Of a DNA stretch of 64,000 nucleotides, positions 1 to 7,463 are shown in pieces (position 1 is the stretch's first letter; each line of letters opens with the position of its first letter). Under the pieces are notes generated by a model. The model saw only the letters and a program-made list of their open reading frames with translations, made no database searches and was not told the origin of the DNA. The stretch is from positions 310,001 to 374,000 of the forward strand of contig CAVRXB010000005.1 of the NCBI GenBank assembly GCA_963724975.1, given 5' to 3'. This DNA comes from CAIWHR01 sp963724975 (GTDB lineage Bacteria > Pseudomonadota > Gammaproteobacteria > Burkholderiales > Casimicrobiaceae). The position numbers and the translations under genes are program-made.

Positions 1-95
1 TTCTCGTCGTCGAAGATCAGGATCGATCCGTCGGCACCGCGGACATCGCTCCAGAGGCCCCGATCGTCCTCGACCTCGATCTTGAATTTCTGCAT
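1..95 (-). CDS. Hypothetical protein, 5' end only
   Basis: The ATG at 95 opens a frame that runs off the left edge of the window, leaving 31 codons beginning MQKFKIEVEDDRGLWSDVRG. The peptide is acidic and looks like a short cytoplasmic protein. I do not recognise the family. It starts 19 bases downstream of the htpX stop on the same strand, so it may be the last gene of an htpX transcript. No clear Shine-Dalgarno sequence precedes the start. The call rests on the clean start after htpX and plausible composition only. Confidence 0.45.
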   Translation of the reverse strand, partial: MQKFKIEVEDDRGLWSDVRGADGSILIFDDE

Positions 96-114
96 GGTGG
101 TGTGCGCCAGCGGA

Positions 115-990
115 TCAGGCGGTGGCCCGCTGCAGCGCCGCGATCCGCTCTTCCATCGGCGGATGCGTCGCGAACAGCGACATGATTCCGCCCTTGTCGG
201 TAATGCCAAAACCCGCCATGGATTGCGGGAGCACGCCCGGCTCGAGTCCGCCGAGCCTGCGCAGCGCGTTGATCATCGGCGATGGCGTGCCGAGCAGCCG
301 CGCGCTGGCGGCATCGGCGCGGAACTCGCGGTGGCGGGAAAACCACGCGACGATCATCGACGCCAGAATGCCGAGCACGATCTGGGCGATGATCACGGTG
401 ATGAAATATCCGGGACCGTTGCCGCGCTCGGTGCGAAAGATCGTCTTGTCGACGATCGAGCCGATGATGCGCGCGAAGAACACGACGAACGTGTTGACGA
501 CACCCTGGATCAACGTCAGCGTCACCATGTCGCCGTTGGCGACGTGTCCGAGCTCGTGGCCGAGCACGGCCTCGACCTCTTCCTTGTTCATCGATTGCAG
601 AAGTCCGGTCGACACGGCGACCAGCGCCGAATTCTTGAACGCACCGGTGGCGAACGCGTTGGGCGCGCCGTCGTAGATCGCGACTTCAGGCATGCCGACG
701 CCAGCCTTGGCAGCGAGCTTGCGCACCGTCTCGACAAGCCATACCTCGGCATCGTTCGCGGGCTGCTCGATCACATGCGCGCCCGTCGACCACTTCGCCA
801 TTTGCTTCGATATGAGGAGCGAGATGATCGCACCGCCGAATCCGACCACCGCGGAAAAGACGAGCAGGCCTTCGATGGACATGCCGGTCTGGCTGTACAT
901 CGCGCGGTCGAGGCCAAGCAGACGCAGGACGACCGACAGGACGAGCACGACCGCCAGGTTCGTGGCGATGAACAACACGATGCGCTTCAT
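115..990 (-). CDS. htpX: Membrane-bound zinc metalloprotease HtpX
   Basis: HtpX is an inner-membrane M48 peptidase that degrades misfolded membrane proteins under envelope or heat stress. The 291-residue product has two N-terminal membrane segments (about residues 3-25 and 40-61). The zinc motif HELGH lies at 145-149, followed by two further hydrophobic stretches. REFRADAASA downstream supplies the third (Glu) zinc ligand. Length and layout match the family (E. coli HtpX is 293 residues). The start ATG at 990 is preceded by CGGAG at suitable spacing. The downstream small gene at 95 may be co-transcribed. Confidence 0.96.
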   Translation of the reverse strand: MKRIVLFIATNLAVVLVLSVVLRLLGLDRAMYSQTGMSIEGLLVFSAVVGFGGAIISLLISKQMAKWSTGAHVIEQPANDAEVWLVETVRKLAAKAGVGMPEVAIYDGAPNAFATGAFKNSALVAVSTGLLQSMNKEEVEAVLGHELGHVANGDMVTLTLIQGVVNTFVVFFARIIGSIVDKTIFRTERGNGPGYFITVIIAQIVLGILASMIVAWFSRHREFRADAASARLLGTPSPMINALRRLGGLEPGVLPQSMAGFGITDKGGIMSLFATHPPMEERIAALQRATA

Positions 991-1067
991 GGTTATGCTC
1001 CGGGAGCCGAATTGGCGGGTGCCATCTTAGCGCACCGCGCCCGCCGGCTGAACAGAGGACTGCGTCG

Positions 1068-2924
1068 CTACGATTTCGCCCAGGAATCGCGCAGCGTCAC
1101 CGTGCGGTTGAACACGAGACGACCAGGACCGTGATCGCGCTGATCGGCGACAAAGTATCCGTGCCGCTCGAATTGGAACCGGTCCTCGGGGACAGCGTCC
1201 TGCAGCGCTCCTTCGACGAGGGCGGTGATGACGCGCTTCGACGCCGGATTGAGGTCGTCCAGGTAATTGCGTTCAACCGGCGGCACCAGCTCATCGTCTT
1301 CGTCTTCACCGGCGACCAGAATCGCGTGCGCGAGGCCCATCTCCGGCGCTTCGCCTTCGGTCGGAGCGCCCTTCGGGTTGCGCGAGCCGGGAAACGGAAC
1401 GGCGAAGAGCCGATCGTAGAGACGCACCTCGGAGGGCACCGCGTTCGTCGTCGAGAGCCAATGAATGTTGCCTTTGACTTTGCGCGCGTCCGCGCCCGGC
1501 GTTCCGCTTCTGGTCGCGGGATCGTACGTGCAATGCACCACCGTCACATTGCCGTCAGCATCCTTTTCGGCGCCGACACAGCGCACGATGTAACCATATC
1601 GAAGGCGTGCCTCGGCGCCCGGCGCCAGGCGAAAATAACCCTTCGGGGGGTTCTCGGCATAATCGTCACGCTCGATCCACAGCTCGCGCGTAAACGGCAG
1701 CGAACGTCGCCCGAGTTCCGGTTGCTGCGGATGATTGGGCGCGAGACACTCTTCGCTCTCACCGGCCGGAAAGTTGTCGATCACGAGCTTGATCGGATCA
1801 AGCACCGCGATGCGGCGCGGCGCGCGCGCGTTGAGGTCGTCGCGCATGCAATCCTCGAGCACGCTCATGTCGATCCACGAATCGGACTTCGACACGCCAA
1901 TGCGCTCGGCGAAAATCTGGAAGCCTTCCGGTGTGAAGCCGCGCCGCCGCGCACCGACGAGCGTCGGCATCCTGGGATCGTCCCAGCCATCGACGTGGCC
2001 CTTCTCGATAAGCTCGATGAATCGCCGCTTGGAAAGGACCACGTAGGTGAGATTGAGCCGCGCGAATTCATACTGCTGTGGCAGCGGACGCTCGAGCTGC
2101 CCGCCATCGGCAAGCTTCTCGATGATCCAGTCGTAGAGAGGACGATGATCCTGGAACTCGAGCGTGCAGATCGAATGCGTGATCCGCTCGAGGGCGTCGC
2201 TGATGCAGTGAGTGTAGTCATAGAGCGGGTACACGCACCACTTGTCGCCGGTGCGATGATGCGACGCATGCCGGATCCGGTAGATCGCCGGATCGCGCAG
2301 GTTGACGTTCGGGCTCGCCATGTCGATCTTGAGCCGCAGCACGTGCGCGCCGTCGGGAAACTCGCCCGCGCGCATGCGGCGAAAAAGATCGAGATTTTCG
2401 GCGATTGGGCGTTCGCGCCAGGGGCTTGCGCGACCCGCTTCGGTCAGCGTTCCACGCAGCGAGCGCATCTCCGCCGCTGACTGGCTGTCGACGTAGGCAA
2501 GCCCGTGCTCGATGAACCATTCGGCGAATTCATACAACGCGTCGTAGTAGTCGGACGCATGATAGCGATGCTCGCCCCAGTCGTAGCCAAGCCAGCGCAC
2601 GGCGCCCGCGATGGAATCCTCGTACTCGACATCTTCCTTGAGCGGATTGGTATCGTCGAACCGCAAGTGACAAACGCCGCCGTTCTCCGCGGCGAGCCCG
2701 AAGTTGAGGCTGATCGACTTCGCGTGTCCGTAATGAAGATAACCATTGGGCTCCGGCGGAAAACGGGTAACGACCCGTCCGCCATATTTGCCGGTCCGGT
2801 TATCCTCGGCGATGAGGGCGCGCAGGAAGTTCGAGCTCGGCGCTGGCGCATGCGGCGCAGTTGTTCGCGCGGCCGGTCGACTTTCGGCGCGAGCTGGAAC
2901 GGATTGCGGCGGCGCAGCATTCAT
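1068..2924 (-). CDS. glnS: Glutaminyl-tRNA synthetase
   Basis: GlnRS attaches glutamine to tRNA-Gln in the cytoplasm (class I synthetase). The HIGH-type motif is seen in PPEPNGYLHYGHAKS and the KMSKS equivalent in VLSKRRF. The C-terminal half holds the two anticodon-binding beta-barrels (VKGNIHWLS, PVERNYLDDLNP). I place the start at the ATG at 2924, giving 618 residues. An upstream in-frame ATG at 2957 would begin one base after a good -10 box (TAGAAT, 2958-2963), so it should lie outside the transcript. Compared with E. coli GlnRS there is a Pro/Ala-rich N-terminal extension of about 20 residues. The gene diverges from xseA. Confidence 0.96.
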   Translation of the reverse strand: MNAAPPQSVPARAESRPAARTTAPHAPAPSSNFLRALIAEDNRTGKYGGRVVTRFPPEPNGYLHYGHAKSISLNFGLAAENGGVCHLRFDDTNPLKEDVEYEDSIAGAVRWLGYDWGEHRYHASDYYDALYEFAEWFIEHGLAYVDSQSAAEMRSLRGTLTEAGRASPWRERPIAENLDLFRRMRAGEFPDGAHVLRLKIDMASPNVNLRDPAIYRIRHASHHRTGDKWCVYPLYDYTHCISDALERITHSICTLEFQDHRPLYDWIIEKLADGGQLERPLPQQYEFARLNLTYVVLSKRRFIELIEKGHVDGWDDPRMPTLVGARRRGFTPEGFQIFAERIGVSKSDSWIDMSVLEDCMRDDLNARAPRRIAVLDPIKLVIDNFPAGESEECLAPNHPQQPELGRRSLPFTRELWIERDDYAENPPKGYFRLAPGAEARLRYGYIVRCVGAEKDADGNVTVVHCTYDPATRSGTPGADARKVKGNIHWLSTTNAVPSEVRLYDRLFAVPFPGSRNPKGAPTEGEAPEMGLAHAILVAGEDEDDELVPPVERNYLDDLNPASKRVITALVEGALQDAVPEDRFQFERHGYFVADQRDHGPGRLVFNRTVTLRDSWAKS

Positions 2925-2957
2925 CTTTTGTTCATGAACAATCGCAGACGATCGCAT

Positions 2958-2986
2958 ATTCTAGCGCGTGCGTCGGAACCCGTCAT
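2958..2986 (-). promoter_or_regulatory. Probable sigma70 promoter of glnS
   Basis: On the minus strand, ATGACG (2981-2986) and TAGAAT (2958-2963) are separated by 17 bases. They match the -35 consensus at four of six positions and the -10 consensus at five of six. Transcription would begin near 2951, giving a leader of roughly 27 bases before the ATG at 2924. This is why the longer start at 2957 is disfavoured. Confidence 0.5.
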
Positions 2987-3353
2987 TGGCCGCTGTCCCA
3001 GTAAGTGGCTGCCGCGTGCCGGAATCCCGCGCCAGGCAAGGCTTTGCGGGCAATCGCAGATGTCGCCGCGACAACGTTGTCCACAAATCCTGTGGATAAA
3101 ATTGTGCGTATCTTGTAAATTCGGACGCTAAGTAGTGTCCAGGCCGCAATAAACCTTCGCGTGCCCAATTTCGCGCCTGTTTTTTTCTCAATGGAATCAC
3201 GGTTTTGCCCAACGTCAGCAAGGGCCGGAAACGGCGGAATTTGCATTGCGAGATGACGGACTGTTACAGGTCGATGACGTCTGCACGATCCTTCTTTGTC
3301 ATGGACATCGTGTTTGACGCACGGCCGCTGTCCGACCTCAACGAACGCGCATC
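2987..3353. other. Intergenic region between glnS and xseA
   Basis: These roughly 370 bases separate the divergent glnS and xseA genes. Two short overlapping open frames exist on the minus strand (86-87 codons, between 2961 and 3246), but their composition is not protein-like and they have no ribosome binding site. The region contains a 12-base palindrome and two inverted DnaA-box-like 9-mers (listed separately). No other structure is evident. Confidence 0.6.
3070..3099. promoter_or_regulatory. Inverted pair of DnaA-box-like 9-mers overlapping a palindrome
   Basis: TTGTCCACA at 3077-3085 (one mismatch to TTATCCACA) faces TGTGGATAA at 3091-3099, which is a perfect DnaA box on the minus strand. 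Five bases separate them. The first box overlaps the perfect palindrome GACAACGTTGTC at 3070-3081. Known DnaA boxes bind the replication initiator and can regulate nearby promoters. Here both divergent promoters (glnS and xseA) are close. Binding itself is an inference from sequence match only. Confidence 0.45.
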
Positions 3354-3359
3354 GTGACG

Positions 3360-4754
3360 ATGCCGAGCGACCTTCAAAGCAGAACGAACGAGCTCTTCGA
3401 AGCCGCGGCGAATGCGTCGCCGCGCGCCGAAACGGTCCCCGCCCTCCCCGCTGTCCTCCCGGTCTCGCTGCTCGTCGGCTCGGCGCGTCTCATTCTCGAG
3501 CGTCATCTCGGCCTCGTGTGGGTCAGCGGAGAAATCTCGAACTTCACGCGCGCCGCGTCGGGACACTGTTATTTCAACCTCAAGGACGCGCAGGCGCAGG
3601 TGCGCTGCGTACTTTTCCGCCATCGGGCGCAGTTCGCGGACTTCACGCTGCGCGACGGTCTCGCCGTCGAGGTGCGGGCGATCCCGTCGATCTACGAGGC
3701 GCGCGGGGAATTCCAGCTCAACGTCGACAACGTGCGGCTCGCCGGACAAGGCGCGCTGTACGAGAAATTCGCGCGCCTGAAGTCGCGGCTCGAGGCGGCC
3801 GGCTGGTTCGCACCGGAGCGCAAGCGCCCGCTTCCCGCTTATCCGCGCGTGGTCGGCATCGTGACCTCGACGCGCGCCGCTGCGCTGCGCGACCTGCTCA
3901 CGACGTTGAAGCGATGTTGGCCTGCGCTTTCGGTCATCGTCTATCCCACGCCGGTCCAAGGTGAGGGCGCCGCGGAATCTATCGCACGGGCGATCCGCAC
4001 CGCCAATCTGCGCGCCGAAGCCGATGTTCTGATCGTCGCGCGCGGTGGCGGCTCGATAGAAGACTTGTGGGCATTCAACGAGGAGATCGTCGCGCAGGCG
4101 GTCTTCGATTCCGCGCTCCCGGTCGTCTCCGGCGTCGGTCACGAAACGGATTTCACGATCTGCGATTTCGTTGCCGACGCGCGCGCGCCGACGCCAACCG
4201 CCGCTGCGGCGCTCGTCGCGCCGGACTGCACGAGCATCCTGCGTCATCTCGCCACGATTGTCGCGCGCTGGCGGCGTGCGCAAATGCGTTTGCTCGAGGC
4301 GACGATGCAGCAGCTCGATGGACTGTCGCGCCGCCTGATCCATCCCGCGGCGCGCCTGGATCGCCAGGCGCGCGACGCCGCGCTGCTCGGAGGCAGGCTC
4401 GCCCGCGCCTATCGCCATCGCCTCGATGCCGCTGCGACCGGCGTTGGCGCACTGGTGCAACGACTCGCATGGCGCCTGGCTCAGCCTCTGCCGCAGACCG
4501 CGCTGTTGCCCCGCGTCGCGCTCGCACTCACCCGTGCGGCGCGTTCGCGCGACGAGCAGCTCCACGTTCGGCTCGCCACCCTCACGCAGAACCTGGCGCA
4601 CCTCAATCCCCAGGGCGTGCTGGAGCGCGGCTACGCGATCGTCAGCGCGGCCGATGGCGCGATCGTCGAGGACGCGTCGACGCTCCACGTGGGCGACGAC
4701 GTAGACATCGCCTTCGCGCGCGGCAATGCGGGAGCGACGATCCGCAAGATCTAG
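3360..4754 (+). CDS. xseA: Exodeoxyribonuclease VII large subunit
   Basis: XseA is the large subunit of exonuclease VII, which degrades single-stranded DNA to oligonucleotides together with the small subunit XseB. The product shows the N-terminal OB-fold (VWVSGEISNF ... GHCYFNLKD, about residues 45-110), then the catalytic domain with GIVTSTRAAALRDLL, ARGGGSIEDLWAFN and VSGVGHETDFTI. A long helical region follows and the C-terminal motif is LNPQGVLERGYAIV. Length is about 464 residues, normal for the family. The ATG at 3360 is preceded in frame by a GTG at 3354, and neither has a clear ribosome binding site. No xseB is in the window. Confidence 0.95.
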   Translation: MPSDLQSRTNELFEAAANASPRAETVPALPAVLPVSLLVGSARLILERHLGLVWVSGEISNFTRAASGHCYFNLKDAQAQVRCVLFRHRAQFADFTLRDGLAVEVRAIPSIYEARGEFQLNVDNVRLAGQGALYEKFARLKSRLEAAGWFAPERKRPLPAYPRVVGIVTSTRAAALRDLLTTLKRCWPALSVIVYPTPVQGEGAAESIARAIRTANLRAEADVLIVARGGGSIEDLWAFNEEIVAQAVFDSALPVVSGVGHETDFTICDFVADARAPTPTAAAALVAPDCTSILRHLATIVARWRRAQMRLLEATMQQLDGLSRRLIHPAARLDRQARDAALLGGRLARAYRHRLDAAATGVGALVQRLAWRLAQPLPQTALLPRVALALTRAARSRDEQLHVRLATLTQNLAHLNPQGVLERGYAIVSAADGAIVEDASTLHVGDDVDIAFARGNAGATIRKI

Positions 4755-4803
4755 TGGCCTGTAACAGGGGAAGTGATGGTGAACGAACGTGGTATGGCGG
4801 TCG

Positions 4804-5966
4804 CTACGCTTCGTCCGGATCCGGATCCTCGACAGCGTCGCCGCGCGTGCTGCGAACCACAACGTCCCGCGGCGCGCTTGCCGGTATCCGTGGCGTTGCG
4901 GTGACGACGTCGGCGTTTTGCGCGCGGTGGCGCAGCGCGTGGTCGATCAGCACGAGCGCGACCATTGCTTCCGCAATCGGCGTCGCGCGAATGCCGACGC
5001 ATGGGTCGTGGCGGCCATGGGTGTTAACGGTGACCGGGTTGCCCGCCTTGTCGATCGATCGCCGATCGAGCCGGATCGACGACGTCGGCTTCACCGCGAT
5101 CGTCACGACGACATCCTGACCTGTCGAAATTCCGCCGAGGATTCCGCCCGCATTGTTGGAAAGGAAGCCGTCGGGCGTCATCTCGTCCGAGTGTTCGGTG
5201 CCACGCTGCCGGCGCTTGCGAAGCCGGCGCCGATCTCGACACCTTTGACCGCATTGATGCCCATCATTGCAGAAGCGAGGTCGGCGTCCAGCCGGCCATA
5301 AACAGGCTCACCCCAGCCGACGGGAACGCCGGTCGCGACGACGGTGATCCTCGCGCCGCACGAATCGCCCGATTTGCGCAGCGCGTCCACGTACGCCTCG
5401 AGCTCCCCGACAACTGACGCATTGGCGACAAAAAACGGATTGGCATCCACGTGCGCCCAGTCGTCGAACGCAATCGTGATGGTCCCCAACTGGACGAGAT
5501 GGCCGCGGATTGTGACGCCGTAGCGCTTTGCAAGCCACTTTTTCGCAACGGCGCCGGCAGCCACTCGCACCGCGGTCTCGCGCGCTGAAGCGCGTCCGCC
5601 GCCCCGATAATCGCGAATGCCATACTTCTGCCAGTACGCGTAATCGGCGTGGCCGGGCCGGAAAGTCTCGGCGATTGCGGCGTAGTCCTTGCTTCGCTGA
5701 TCCTCGTTCCTGATCAGCAGTGCGATCGGCGTCCCCGTTGTCCTGCCTTCGAAAACGCCGGAGAGGATTTCCACCGTATCGGATTCGCGTCGCTGCGTCA
5801 CATGCCGCGACGTTCCGGGCTTGCGGCGATCGAGATCGCGCTGAATGTCGGCTGCGTCGAGCGCCATGCCGGGCGGACAACCGTCGATTACGCAGCCGAT
5901 CGCCGGGCCATGCGACTCGCCGAACGAAGTGACGCGAAACAACGTGCCGAGCGTGTTGCCTGACAT
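4804..5966 (-). CDS. aroC: Chorismate synthase, reading frame broken by one base
   Basis: Chorismate synthase converts EPSP to chorismate, the last common step of aromatic amino-acid synthesis, using reduced FMN. The first frame (from 5966) carries MSGNTLGTLFRVTSFGESHG, GRTTGTPIALLIRN, FRPGHADY and RDYRGGGRASARETA. It then runs out of frame just after GAGFAS near 5225. The rest of the enzyme (QRGTEHSDEMTPDGFLSNN, AVKPTSS) continues in a second frame to 4804. Restoring one G in the short G run near 5220 gives a 387-residue protein with full family features. All residues on both sides are conserved, so I infer a single-base sequence error rather than loss of an essential pathway gene. It lies downstream of the DUF3999 gene on the same strand. 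Confidence 0.9.
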
Positions 5967-6068
5967 GAAGAGACGCCAAGGCCAACTGGCAGCGAATGAC
6001 CAAACTTACTGTAGCACACGCGCGCCGCCGAACGCGCTGCGCGAACCCGTATGCATCGACTCCGAGGA

Positions 6069-7463
6069 TCAGTCCTTATGCGGCTCGGGCGATACGGGTT
6101 GGGGTTGCTCGGTCGAGGTCACCGTCAGCTCGCGCGACAGCCGCCACGCCATCCAGCCCAGTACGACGACACCCAGCACAAGCGCCGCCCACAGCGTCCA
6201 TCGCTTCACGTCCGGCGGTTTCTTCAGCTGGCCGGGTCCGCCAATCGAGATCGGTGCGCCGGCTGCCGCGATCGCGATGTTGGCAGGGAGACCTTTCGCT
6301 TCGTCGTATCCCGGCACCAGCGTCGCCATCGGCAATGCGCCCGCCGACGCCGCGTAATTGCCATATGCGAGCGTAAAGGGGGGTCGTCCGCGCGCCGCGA
6401 ACACGATCTCGTTGGGTTGCCATCCCGCGCGTAGTGGCGGCGGCTGTGCGGACGCGCCGGAACGCGGATCGACGTGAAGCAGCCAGTACCGGCGCTCTCC
6501 TCCCGCTACGGCGAACGGCGGGCTCGTGACGTCGCCGCCCGGCTGCTCGAGGCGATAGAACACGGTCGAGCCGACGAATTGCCACGGCTGCGCGGCGTTG
6601 GCGCGCGCGGACAACGTCGCCGGAACAATGGAGTTCGGCGTGCCAAGATCCACGGCAATGCGATCGACGGGGAACGCGCCGCCGATATCGTATTCGAAAT
6701 CGCCCTCGTGGTCGGGGACGGGCTTTCCGACAGCGCTTCGCCACTCGCGCGACGTTTCGACGGCACGCTCGCCGAAGTCGGCACTTACCGCCCCGAATTC
6801 GATGACCGGACGATCGGGCGCCCAGGACAGGCGCAAGTACTTGGCCTTGATCGGCGCGATCTCGATTCGATTGCGCGTCAGGCGTTGGCCGGCATATTCG
6901 ATGTTGACGAGAGTCGCATCGCCGGCGATGTTGCGCCACGCCGCCAAGTCGTCGCTCGCAGCAATAGCGAGGCGCATTGTTGCCGCCCCGCTCGTTTGCG
7001 GCAGCGCGAAGTTGAGCGCCACCAGCGGTTCCTCGAGCGCAGACGCATCGAGCACGTATCCGCCCAGAACTCTTCCGGTAGCAGGCTCGCTATCGGCGGA
7101 GTTGACGCTGACCGTCGTTCCCGCCGCATTCTTTACCACCGTCAACGCGAGTCCGGAAACGTCGCGCTTGTCGCGGTCGACATAGAGCGGAAACATGGGC
7201 AGCGCAATCGCCGGCGCGCGCTCGCGCGGGACTGGACGGCGCGGGACCCAGGCATAGGGAACGAGCTCGCCGTCGGCATTGAACACGCGCACGTCGGCAA
7301 GATCGCGTGCAATGGCGCCTTCATAAACCGCGGCCGGCACGGCGACGCGGTGGAACGCATTCGGGCCGCCCGGCGTCAGTGGTACGCCGAACGCGTAGTC
7401 GGCGGGGCGCTCGGCATGAGCGGCGCCGGCGAACAGAGCAACGAGAACCAAGGGGCGAATCAC
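6069..7463 (-). CDS. DUF3999 family envelope protein
   Basis: The GTG at 7463 is preceded by AAGGAG eight bases upstream and overlaps the stop of the DUF2339 gene as GTGA, which fixes this start. The 464-residue product has a signal peptide (VIRPLVLVALFAGAAHA). A large exported beta-rich region follows, with a discoidin-like pattern in the middle (ATLSARANAAQPWQFVGSTVFYRL). Near the C terminus is a single membrane anchor (WTLWAALVLGVVVLGWMAW, about residues 425-445) and a short cytoplasmic tail. Family function is unknown. It is typically encoded next to DUF2339, as here. Its role is probably structural or enzymatic in the cell envelope. Confidence 0.85.
   Translation of the reverse strand: MIRPLVLVALFAGAAHAERPADYAFGVPLTPGGPNAFHRVAVPAAVYEGAIARDLADVRVFNADGELVPYAWVPRRPVPRERAPAIALPMFPLYVDRDKRDVSGLALTVVKNAAGTTVSVNSADSEPATGRVLGGYVLDASALEEPLVALNFALPQTSGAATMRLAIAASDDLAAWRNIAGDATLVNIEYAGQRLTRNRIEIAPIKAKYLRLSWAPDRPVIEFGAVSADFGERAVETSREWRSAVGKPVPDHEGDFEYDIGGAFPVDRIAVDLGTPNSIVPATLSARANAAQPWQFVGSTVFYRLEQPGGDVTSPPFAVAGGERRYWLLHVDPRSGASAQPPPLRAGWQPNEIVFAARGRPPFTLAYGNYAASAGALPMATLVPGYDEAKGLPANIAIAAAGAPISIGGPGQLKKPPDVKRWTLWAALVLGVVVLGWMAWRLSRELTVTSTEQPQPVSPEPHKD

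Noticed and set aside
2961..3246. Two overlapping 86-87 codon frames upstream of glnS
   Set aside because: No ribosome binding site, no recognisable features, and they overlap the glnS promoter and DnaA-like boxes.
3264..4862. Long open frame antisense to xseA (532 codons)
   Set aside because: It is Arg-rich, motif-free, and mirrors the third-position G+C bias of xseA. xseA itself shows full family motifs.
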